Shown here in pieces: positions 1-11,800 of a stretch of 64,000 nucleotides of DNA. Positions within the stretch are counted from its first letter, which is position 1. Each line of letters starts with the position of its first letter. The notes under the pieces were generated by a model. It worked only from the letters and a program-made list of their open reading frames with translations, searched no databases and was not told the DNA's origin. The position numbers and the translations under genes are program-made. This DNA is from Schistosoma mansoni (taxonomy: Eukaryota > Platyhelminthes > Trematoda > Strigeidida > Schistosomatidae), in the NCBI RefSeq assembly GCF_000237925.1, contig NW_017386072.1, positions 1 to 64,000 on the forward strand, read 5' to 3'.

Positions 1-58
1 TGATCTGCATTAGTGTGCGAACTGGCTTCCTTTAACGTTCGCACACTAATGCAGATCA
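1..58. repeat. 21-bp perfect inverted repeat at the edge of the LINE
   Basis: Bases 1-21 are the exact reverse complement of bases 38-58, with a 16-nt spacer. The right arm reads in frame with the LINE endonuclease start; the left arm is an inverted extra copy. It could come from a rearrangement at insertion or from an assembly fold-back. Confidence 0.85.
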
Positions 59-2308
59 GACAACAGATGGGGCTGGCTATGTCTTTAGAAAGTCTTAATA
101 TCGACGTTTGTTGTCTATCCGAGATCCGTATTCAAGACTCTAGTGAAGTACCACAAATTCGCTCTCCATCTGTCGCCTCGAAAAGCTTGTTTCATGTGTG
201 CTTATCCGGGGACCCTGTGGCATCTTTGTCTGGTCTTGCTGGCGTTGGTATCGCACTAAGCGCTACAGCTGAGGCGGCACTAATCGATTGGATCCCCATT
301 AACAGTCGGTTATGTGCTGTTAGATTAGAAAGTTCCATCAAAGTGAGAAGAAATCGGCGTGAGAACCGATGTCTTTTCGTCATCTCCGCCTATGCCCCGA
401 CAGATTGCAGCCCGGATGCAATCAAGGATGAGTTTTACCACCAGTTAACTGTTCTTCTCCAGAAAGCGCGTTCGACAGATATTGTAGTATTAGCCGGAGA
501 CTTGAATGCACAGGTCGGGCGTCTAGGCACAGAAGAGAGTCGTTTGGGTGGCCGATGGGGACTTGTTGGTCTCAGGACAGATAACGGGGACCGTTTGCTG
601 CAACTGTGCACAGAGCACAACCTGTTTCTGGCTAGCACTAACTTCCGACACAGTCATCGCCGGTGTGCCACCTGGCGTCCTCCCTCTGCATCTCAAGCCT
701 GGACTCAGATTGGTCACATCGCGATCAGTTACCGCTGGCGTGGTTGTGTACAAGACTGCCGCTTCTTTTGGAGTACCTATCTGGAGTCTGGTCATGCCCT
801 GGTCTGCGCCAATCTTAGCTTACTTTTCAGTGGCCGAAGGATTGACCGCCATCAACGGATCGATGTTAGTAAACTGGCTGCAACCTCTGTTGCAAGTAAG
901 TATCGAGCCGAGCTAGCTTCTAGGCTAGCTACCATCCCACCGAAAAGTATAGATGAGCATTGGTTGCAGCTTCATGACGCCATGAAAATGGCGAGTAAAG
1001 TCGCTTGCGGCTTCGCGAAACGTCCCGCTTATAAGCACTGGGTCTCTTCTGGCTCCTTACAACTCATCTAAGCCCGTCGGTCTACTCCGGGTGACTGCGA
1101 GTATGACCACAAACGAAGGCTATTACGTAATGAAATTGGGCAAAGTTTGCGTAAGAATCGAGAAGCCTGATGGTCGGAGCGTGCTAATGAGATGGAAGCA
1201 GCAGCTGCGTCTGGTAACTGCCGGAAGCTCTTCCAACTCATCCGAGCCACTGGTAGCAAGAAGTCTGGTGTGAGTGAAACAATCTGTGAGGATGACCGGA
1301 TGACAGTCACTAACATCTGTCGACGTCTTGGACGATGGGCGGAATTTTTCGAAGGGTAGTTCAATTGGCCTGCTGCTCCGGCAACATCAACCAGTTTGTC
1401 CTGCCCTCCATGGCCGGTGACGACTGATCCACCAAACGAGGCGGAAGTCCGCAAGGAACTCCAACTCTTGAAACGCTACAAATCACCGGGCCCAGATGAC
1501 TTACATCCGGCTCTTTTTAAAGATAGTGGTGACTTTCTGACTAAGGAATTGACTATGTTGTTTACAAAGGTTTGGGAGCTAGAAAGTGTTCCAACATCAT
1601 GGAATGAGTCGATAGTCGTCCCTATCTTTACAAAGGGTTCACGTTGTTCCTGTAACAACTATCGGAAGACAAGTCTACTTTCGATTGCGTCCAAACTATT
1701 GGCTTCTGTCATTCTTCGTAGGTTGTTTAAAACCCGAGAACGATTGACTCGCGAGGAACAGGCTGGTTTTCGTTCTGGTCGAGGATGCATTGATCATATC
1801 TTCACCCTCCGCCAAATGTTAGAACACCGTCATATTTATCGCAGGCCAACAATCGTAGTGTTTCTTGATATCAGGGCTGCCTTCGATTCGTTGGACAGGA
1901 CTGTTCTCTGGGATTGTCTGTTGAAGAAGGGTGTGTCTGAGAAGTTTATTAACATCTTAAAGGCCCTTTATACAAACACCTCAGGCAGAGTGAGGGCATA
2001 CAACCACCTTTCTTCCATTGTTCCATTCAAGCAGTGGGGTTAGGCAGGGTTGCCCAATCTCACCATTCCTCTTCAACTTTGCCATCGACGACATTCCGGA
2101 AACAGCTCTGATGGACGTAAGTAATGGCGGTGTGGATCTGCTGCCTGGAGAACGACTTCTCGACCTTGAGTATGTGGATGATATTGTCTTACTGTGCGAT
2201 AATGCCCAAGCCATGCAATCCGCACTTAATCAGTTGGCGATCAGTGTCCATAGGTACGGTATGTGCTTTGTACCTTCGAAGTGCAAAGTACTTCTACAAA
2301 ACTGGTAG
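13..2308 (+). mobile_element. SR2-like RTE-clade LINE, degenerate, truncated at the 3' end
   Basis: This is one non-LTR retrotransposon broken into several frames: endonuclease (13-1071), linker (about 1072-1395), reverse transcriptase (1396-2043 and, in another frame, 2018-2308). The endonuclease keeps SFNVRT, the Glu of LSE and AGDLNAQVG, but the usual IDH and SDH motifs read IGH and SGH, so two catalytic aspartates are lost. The RT keeps LDIRAAFDS and GVRQGCPISPFLFN, and the catalytic box reads YVDD instead of YADD. A frameshift near 2020-2043 separates finger and palm. The copy stops after the thumb start (PSKCKVLLQNW); the C-terminal part and 3' UTR are absent, which is unusual for a LINE because these normally lose the 5' end. 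Assignment to RTE/SR2 is by recognition of the protein; an inactive copy. Confidence 0.85.
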
Positions 2309-2658
2309 GATTTTCTCAAATTTTCCGCAAGATCAATCCATCAGTTTGCACATAAAATATTCTCGCATTTCAGCTGACATCTGTACGTAAAGAAAACTCT
2401 AACCCTAATCATAATTCTGAACTCTAATCATTACTCAACTTCTAACCGTAACCTGACCTCTTGTTGTTTACCTTAATTTTTCTTCATTTACTATGATAAA
2501 CAATCCAGTATGTAAATGTTAGTTAATCATGTCTAAACTTTACCCATTGTAGTCGATTACTTTTTATTATAAATTGTTAATTAGCTGAACACTTTTCTAA
2601 TTGCTTGTTAGTTGCTCATGGTCGTTAGCATGATCTTATTTTATCCTCTTTTAAACAG
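2309..2658 (+). other. Intron sequence upstream of the first visible MRPS5 exon
   Basis: No gene or repeat family is recognised here. The segment ends with a pyrimidine tract and AG at 2657-2658. One telomere-like CTAACCCTAA at about 2399 is isolated and not an array. Confidence 0.5.
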
Positions 2659-2844
2659 GGTGACTACAATGAAAAATATTTTGAAAGACTGGAAATGCTT
2701 CGTAACAAATCTGCCGTTAAAAAGAAACGTATGAAATTAGCTCCTTTACAACGTGGTTGGACAGGAAAGTTATTGGGAGGACAATCTGTTGGTCCGCCTA
2801 CACCAAATCATCCGGATTTTGATTGTTTTGTTATCGAGTCAAAA
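2659..2844 (+). CDS. MRPS5: MRPS5 exon 1 in window
   Basis: 62 codons, phase 0 at both ends. It encodes a lysine-rich segment (KKKRMKLAPLQRGWTG) and the GPP block that precedes the S5 domain in animal MRPS5. The donor is GTAAAA at 2845; reading through it would reach a TAA at 2869. Confidence 0.87.
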
Positions 2845-5800
2845 GTAAAATCGTTTTTTCAAAACAAATAATTATATCTATCTATCTATTATATACGTTA
2901 CACCTAAATTTTATTTATTAAACCATAACTTGAAACACTTGTACATAGTTCTATCTTATTATCTGGAAAAAATCAGCTTAATAAGCGATAAAGTTAATTT
3001 AAAGTGTTACTGACCAATGTGTACATGGCAGCTATGTGTTGTAATGATTTAATCTGTTATATATAGTTGAGTTCAGTAATATTTATAGATAACGTATACA
3101 CCAGTGGAATCAAGTGGTTTATGAAGATTTATTTGTTTCGATCAGACACATGTTGTTCAAGGTTTCCTGATTTTCGATAGTTTCCCACCCAACATTATTC
3201 CATACATGATTATTATTCAGTCAGTCAGTTAGCTACAACGGAGGACCAGGCATATATATGCATCGGTCCAAGTTGCAATACCTCATTAGCACAACAAGAT
3301 GAACACCAAGTTCATAGAAGTAGTTACTTTAGTGATGGTAATATATAAGAGAAAGATAGCATATAAGGATATGATGTAAGGAGAAAGAATTGGTTCGTAG
3401 AATGAAAGGTATAAAGTAACTTTATTCTCATGGTTTAAGGGAAGACAAAGAGTGTATACACTTACACCGTTGTGGTTGATTTTGAGCCATGTCACACAGA
3501 GTCTCCAACCATTGGTTACGATAGTCACGCGGATCCCAACCAAGTAGTCTAAATCTACCAACATGGTTCAGACCAGAAATTAGTGACTTCATGCTCCGAT
3601 GCCGCGTTTTTGTGTGACCCCTCCCAACTGTCTCCAACACCAGTCAGCATCGCTCGTCGTGGTAATCGGTGTTCAGGCATGCGTGACACGTGGCCCAACC
3701 ATCTCAGTCGATGATAATCCACAACTTTATCAACTGATATAGCATCATTCCCTAATACCCTGTGTCTATCCTCACTCACTATTACTTACTCGGTGATTCC
3801 AGCAGATGCTGGCAATATTCCTAAGACATCTGTGGTCAAGTACTAGTAACTTACGAGTATCTTCTACTCTGAAAGGCCATGTTTCACAGCCGTAAAGTAG
3901 AACGGAGCGAACTGCTGCGCAGTATACTCGTCCCTTAATTGATAGACGGATATCTCGTCTTCGCCATAGGTGACGTAAGTTGGCAAAAGCCGAACCAGCT
4001 TTTTGAATCCGTGCAGAGATTTCGTCAGACATCAACCCATTAAGGCTGATTATTATTATTCAACATTTAATAACACCATAACAATTGCTTGTTTTATTCA
4101 CGTTGAATGTGTAAATACAGTCAAAAAAAGTTTTGTTTCTAGGTGTTATGAATTTACTCGGCTTCAATGTAGCTGATAAGTAGTGTCCTGTTTCTTATTA
4201 TTAGTCCGTCCAAATATTTTTTTGTATTAAATCTGCTTGATCAAAACAGTTCTTGACAGCATACCACTTCGAGTGTTTTTTGAAAATAATTAGCACCTTT
4301 CTATCTTATCATAGAACACTATTTTAGCAAATAAAATTAACTGTAAATACGATTGTACAGTTTGAGTAAATAAAATCGTCGGGAGGAAAATTTCCCTCGT
4401 AAAATTTCCTTCTTTCTTTAATACCACAATGAGTTTCTTTCGTTATCATCAGTAATGAAAATAAAGCTCACAAATCCTAACGGAGTGAAGATATATCTTA
4501 TTGACAACTCTCAGCGATTCTTAGAATTATTCCAAAACAGTAAAGACAATTTTCAATCAATCAAACTGCATGTGGTATAAATGAATATTTTATCTCAGAA
4601 ACGTCCCTCCCCCCCCCAAAAAAAGGGAATTTAATTATTGAGATTAGGGGGTTTGAACTAAGATTTAAAGTTAGCACTTAATAGTGCTCGTAAAGAATAC
4701 AGAGGAAGAATGCTTCATAGTTATATGAATGAATACTCGTACAGTTAACTCTTTGATTCTAAATTTCACGGAACTTTAAGTAACTCATAATAATTCTTAA
4801 ATCTCCTCGTATTTATCAATTTTAAGAGTCTAAGTAATTATATATCGGTGATTTTTACTTAACCTTTAATAAACTACTCATGACATGAATTTAGTATGGG
4901 GACAAAGTTAAAGCAATCGCAAGTAATATTCAGGCAATTCTTAGTTAAATTAATGAGTTTATTTAAGCTAGATCACCATTGAAAACCTTGAAGCACTGAA
5001 CAGGTGTTTTGTCCTTATATGGGACTCTTCAGTAGTGCTCATCCGCGGTCCCATATGCGGGACTCAAACCCAGGTTAAGCGTTCGCGCGCGAGACCGAAG
5101 GTCCTGGGTCCGAGTTCCACATGCGGGATCGTGGATGCGCGCTCTGAAGAATCCCATACTAAAACGAAACGTCTGTTCAGTGCTTCTAGGGTTTTCCGTG
5201 GTGATCTAGCCTTAATTGACTCATGAATTCAACTATTAAATTCTTGGTTGGTTAATAAACATCCTTTGCAAATAAATATTTTCTGGAAAAGAAAACAATA
5301 ATATTACAAAGTTTAAACAGATTTTTACATATTTTATGAATTTATTGGGGCTTTCTTCAGGTTACTCAACTTAAATGAAATTTCATATTGTTGTGTCCCG
5401 ATAAGAATAGTGAATGGTAATTTTGGGGTCCATTTATGAACCAATATTATGAATATATTTTTTATCGTATAATTGCTAAATAACTATTCATATTCATGTT
5501 CCCCTTATCATGAGCCTTATTTTGACTTATGAACTATTGTCATACGATTTACCGTCCTTGAGTCATGCCCTGTCTATCACTTACTACCTCCCCTATTCAC
5601 AGCCACATTTAGCTAAATCTTATACAAATGTTGTTTTCTATTTTATGGTACGATGTGGTCAGTTTGGTTGGTATATAAACTCAGTATGTTTGAAATATAA
5701 AGATTCATACCGCAGAGGGTGTTCTGAACTTAACTGACTGGGTTCGGCGGATAGCAGGATCGACACGTACTGTAGACTGCTCGTACGGGTTTCGTGTATC

Positions 5801-8800
5801 ACTGGTCCGATCGATAATTCGCTGTTCTCTAGTTGGTGGCATCGTCACGTTATACATTAACAGGGCATCCACTCGGCCACAAGTTATAACACATATTGAT
5901 TCATTGAGTTAATTGAAACCATAACTCTTCATTTATTCATATAGACTTTCATGGTTGATATACTGCATTACTTAATTAAGTTTTCTAATTATAAAAATTA
6001 ATAGAATTATTGAATGATACTAATAAATTTTGTTTACATAATTTAGGTTGTCGCAACAGTGACTGCAACAAAAGGACGTTATCGTCGATTTTCAGTTGTT
6101 GTTGCAACTGGCAATGGACAAGGTTTATGTGGTATTGGTAAAGCAAAAGCTTTAAATTTATTATCTGCAACTCGACGTGCTAAATTACGTGCTTCACAAA
6201 ATATTGTATCATTTGAACTTAAAGAAGGAAGAACATGTACGTTTTATAAGTTTTCATATCTATTTATACTAGTTTGTATGTAGCAGTTATTCACTAAGTG
6301 TTTTTAGTTTGTATAGGAATGATGATTGTATGATTAGATCACTCAGCTTTTAACTAGTAAGTCACAGATTATAACCTCGTTAAGTAGTATTGTAGTGAAT
6401 AAGAATACAGGCGGGGACAATCGGTTGTATTTAAGCACAAATTACAAAACATCTTACCAAGATCTGATAATTATACAGCAAACAGTTAATTTGCAAAATA
6501 ACAATCAATTATCTCAATCTTCACTGTTCCTTCTGTAAATATCAATCCATCTTCTCTAATTTCATTGTTTATGCATTTTCCTACCGATTGCGCTTCATTT
6601 CAGTTCTTTCCTTATCGGTCTTCTGCCAAAATACATTTTTTGTCTCACCATCACTATGTACTACTTATGAGGATATAAGTAGACCGCACCACAGTATCAC
6701 AACCTTTCATTTAGATTTCTTTTCGTAAAGCTTAAACCTGTATACGGTAAATGTAATTTATTTCTTTAATCTGTGCATCATTAGATTATCTTCTTTTCAT
6801 AAGTCTAAATAGATTAGATAATTATGTTAGACATTGGAGATTTTAAATGTATTTGCTTTTAGTATTGCTCATTATTTAGAGGTATTAACACACTGGATAA
6901 CTGAATTGGTCCAAACACTCATGGTAATATCTGATAAGAAATCCACTTAGTATTGTTTGTTTAAATCTTCCCATTGGCGTTTTAGGACTGCAACTGGTCA
7001 GTCTCTAATTGGCATACGTGCATACTGTGCGTATTGCCTCGATGTAGCCCCAATTCACAAGCATGGTAGCAGAAGATGGATAGTGGCTTGCAGTGGAATC
7101 CAGGACGCGCGTTTCGTCCTATTTGGGACTCGTCAGTTGGATGTACCTGCATCTCAGAGTTGATGTTCACTCTGGGACTCGAACCCAGTACCTTTCACTT
7201 CAAACGCCATCGCGTTATCTACTCGGCCACTNNNNNNNNNNNNNNNNNNNNNNNNNNNNNNNNNNNNNNNNNNNNNNNNNNNNNNNNNNNNNNNNNNNNN
7301 NNNNNNNNNNNNNNNNNNNNNNNNNNNNNNNNNNNNNNNNNNNNNNNNNNNNNNNNNNNNNNNNNNNNNNNNNNNNNNNNNNNNNNNNNNNNNNNNNNNN
7401 NNNNNNNNNNNNNNNNNNNNNNNNNNNNNNNTCAGGACTTAGTGGCCGAGTAGATAACGCGATGGCGTTTGAAGTGAAAGGTACTGGGTTCGAGTCCCAG
7501 AGTGAACATCAACTCTGAGATGCAGGTACATCCAACTGACGAGTCCCAAATAGGACGAAACGCGCCTTGTCAAACTGGATTCCACTGCTAGCCACTATCC
7601 ATCTGATAAGAAATGTTTACCAAGCTATTTATGTACTTTTATTGTCAGTCAGTTTAAAGTATGCTTGAACAATAATCAAAACTCAATTTGCATGCTAACC
7701 ATTAATTTTAGAATATCATTTTAATAATGTAGATCCAAGTTGTCTTGTACTGGAATAAAAAACAAAAGAATGAAGTAAAAGAGATAAGCTTATTCTATCA
7801 AGAAATATCGGATACTGTGAATGAAAAGGGGTTATTAAATGTTAATAAGCGGTATAAAGTAACAAACAGAAGGGAAGTGGAGTAAAAAGAAAGTAAAAGC
7901 AGATCATAGAAATGAACTTCGTGAATCTTATCCCCTTTAAAATAATTTCCGTTTGTAGCAATAAACGCTTATCATATCTTCTTCCTCATTGTTTGAAAAT
8001 ACCACTCAGTGGTTAAACTCATCAACTGTCTCATCGTCTCATGTTACATCTGTAATCCAAAATGTTTTTCTTAAAGTTTACTTCATTACTAAATAACCGG
8101 ACAGTGATAAGTCAATAATTTTAAAGTATGAAGGGCTTGAAGTATCGGACAGCTTCATCAATAATATTCAGTTGATGGTCGCTCTGCTCTCACACTATCC
8201 TTATAGTCTTCATGTCCATCATTAAAACACTTGTTTCACTTAAAGGGAGTTGTTTTCTAATTGATGGTCTTCACAGATAGCTTTTAATATTTTACTCATT
8301 TCCTAAGAGTATTTCCTATGTTTCATCAAAGATTTGATATATGTTATCATTGGACAAACCGTGTAATATAATTTTGCTATGAATCGAGAATTCCACTATT
8401 ATCCACCGTACCTTTCTATACCTTTACATTGATCAAGTTGTGTAAGATTTTCTAGTAATATGTATACAAGAAAACACTTGTCAATCTTGTATATCATGTA
8501 TGACATATCGTCCCATACTATGACGAAACGGCCGTCCAGTGCTTCCAAGTTTTCAATGGTGGTCTAGCTTACATCGCCTCATGAATTCAACCATTAAAAA
8601 ATATTTATTTTCTACATAATTCATAATACTTTTCTTATCAATTACAGTATGGCATGTTGGATATGTTTGTCAGTGGAACAGTAAGATCTTTGCAACTCCT
8701 CTATCAGAAGGTAAGCTTAATCATGTTAATCTCTTTTTTCATTTTTAAGCAAAATTCTAATAATAATAATCTGGGCTATGTTTGATAACAACTGATGCCA

Positions 8801-11800
8801 TTAAGTTGCATTGTCTTTATGATTCTAACCAAGAAGTTGTAGAAGACAGACAAATCTCGCTGCTGTACAGTTTTTTTTTCCATACATTGGCACCAAGTCA
8901 TAAACGTTACTCCACTGCCTTGTGGATTAGACCTTCAGGTCAAAGGCTCAGGATGTGACCCACCACCTGGTTAGTATCACAGCCTTCACATAAATTAATG
9001 ATAACTGCTACTGGCCTTATTGTCATTGTGTGGCGCATATGTATTTGGTGCCCTCTTGCAGCAATGTTTATATGTTCAAATAATTAAGAACCTAATATCT
9101 TCAATCATTGGTTACAATAATCATGCGGATATCAGCTTCAAACTGTATAACTAGTTAATGTACTAATTAATCTTGAATAATTTCTCAGATTGTGTATCAT
9201 AAATATATTCTATAAATTAATTCTTACATAATTATTAATGTTAAATTTATACGATTCCTTTTCTTCAGGTGCTGGTCTAAAATGTCATCGTATGATTCAA
9301 ACATTATGTCAAGTTATTGGAATTAAAGATATGTATGCTAGAGTTGAAGGTAGTACAACTAATTATCAAGCAATAGCCAAAGGTTTTTTACGTTTATTAA
9401 AACAACAAGTATGTAAAATTGAATTTAAATGATAATTTGGTTTATCTCAGTCTTAAGTGCTGTTATAGGTATGAGGGCAGTTATCACTCCCCGGTTGCCC
9501 ACGCCGTGGAAGGGTTCTTCTAGAGGTACCTAAAAAGGAAATTAGGTAAGAAGTGGTCTTAATGACTTGAGAGCGTGACCACAGTACCCAAGGGACAACT
9601 GCTTAAGGTCGGTCAAGCACGACCCTTTTGTGGGTAGTTTTTGTGTTAGCTCCGTACTTGTTGGGATCTTACCGCCGGAGACGGATATCCGTGGGATAAG
9701 GCGAGGTGTGCATTTTTAGGGTCGACCTTTTCTAACCCCACCCCTCCTTGTGGGAAGGTAGCATCGCTGTTATGCTGGTTGTCTGAAGGAAACACCTTAC
9801 TGCTGTCACACCTCTGTACAGTCAGCAGTACTGTAGTGAACAAAACACCGGTTGGGGACAATCGAATGTATTTAAGCAAAGATTACAGACTATCTCAATA
9901 AATTCTGATTACCAAACAATGAACAGTCAATTTGCAAATTAACAACCAATTGTTTCAATCTTCACTGTTTCTTCTCTTATTCCATTGCTCATGCATTTTC
10001 CAGACGTTTGCGTTTCATTTCAGTTCTTTCCTCATCGGTCTTCTGCCAAAATACATTCTATGTCTGACCCACACCATATACTACTTATATGGATATAAGT
10101 AGACCACACCACAGTACGACTTCGCCTTCGGACCTTGAGATTGCTGCATTTAGTCTTACCACTCTTCAACCGACCTGTCTGGCATGGTAGGACCTCGAGG
10201 AACGATTGTTCCAGCCAGCATAGCTCGATTGCTTCATCACGATAGGCAAGCCCAACCACCACGTCAAGGTTGCAGCAACGGTCGAGAATTTGGTTTATCT
10301 ATTAGTTATATATATATATATATATATATAATCATTCCAAAAATAAACTACCAAATAGAATAGGAGTGTTATAAAAAAATACATCAGTCATACAGTACAT
10401 TTAATTATCAGTATAGGTTTGAGTATTCGCGCGCTAGACCGAAGGTCCTGGGTTCGAGTCCCACGTGCGGGGTCGTGGGTGCGCATTCCTGAGGGGCCCC
10501 AAACTAGGACGAAACAGCCGTTCAGTGCTTCCAGGTTTTCAACGGTGGTCTAACATTCATCCATTTATGATATCGATTTAAATTCATTTAATGTTCAGTT
10601 GATTACACCGTAATTATTTATCACATACTAAGTACAATCCATCATTAAGTTAGTTATTTTTGTATTAAAAGTATCATTTTGGTATATAACATTAGTTGCG
10701 TTATATAAATAAAGGGGTATATTGGCTGATGTTCAGGGATTCCAATATAATACGCCGACAATATAGATCTTGTCTACATAGTTAGTTACCGACAAAAGTA
10801 TACCTTTCTTTAAAGAAATTTGTTATTCCATTCTGATGCAAACCAGTACACAAAAACAACTTCGTATTCTCATTCCATTATCGAAATTTATCAAAGGGAC
10901 TAATTGTTTTAAAGGTTGTAAATCTTTATCGACTAAGATGGTTAGGGACATATGTTACATATGCCTAACTATCAGTCACTTTAATGGGTAGTGTTTGTTG
11001 TTACAGAAGAAAGGCTAGAGGATGAGAACTAGGAGCCACTAAATCAATATGTAACATCAGCCCATAGAGTCATTAGCTGAACCATGTTGGTGGATCCAGA
11101 TTACTTGGTTAAGCTCCACTTGACAACCGCAATCAGAGGTTGGAGACTTTAGGTGTGATAGTTCAGAATAATTGTGAATAATACAGGTGCATCCAATCTA
11201 TTTCTCTTTCATTCTTGAATCCCAATATTCCTCTAATACACACCTTTCCATTTTATCTTTATGAACGATATTCCCAATGCTCATTTTTTCTCATTATCAC
11301 TGCTACTACAATATTCCCATTTCTTTTACAATTTGGCTTGTGTACACAATGACTTGTTTTCATCAGGGTAATCTGTTGGTGCTTATGTCAAAAACACTAA
11401 CGTTTTATCTATGTATTAAGAAAAATATATTCTGGCGTTTCTTTTTTCTTTTGTAGAAAACGTATGAAGATTTAGCCAACAGTTTAGGACTCCATGTCGT
11501 AGAATTTGCTGCAGATCGTGATATGTATCCGCATATATTGGCATCTCCTGCATGCAATCATACAAATGATTTTAACAAGAATGATGCCAATGAACCTGGT
11601 GATTCTTCTGTTATGACCCATTCAAGATCTTACGAATTACCTGAAAGACTTCCACTGTTGGTTGAACAAAATCCAACACATCGTAAACCGCGTAAACCCA
11701 TACCTGAAGAACATGACAGTTTCCTAGATGATTTAATTGATGTTAATGACGACACAACCACAGAAATTAATGTTTCGGAATTATTAGCAGCAGGTGAACG

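Noticed and set aside
2399-2410. Telomeric repeat
   Set aside because: A single CTAACCCTAA without tandem copies.
7442-7497. tRNA gene
   Set aside because: Perfect A and B boxes, but followed by the hammerhead domain of the SINE; no acceptor stem.
7076-7518. Two open frames that run across the N gap
   Set aside because: They consist mainly of N codons and read the tRNA-like SINE head; no protein is supported.
10032-10262. 76-codon minus frame as a gene
   Set aside because: It lies in a repeat (R-C part) and has no domain I know.
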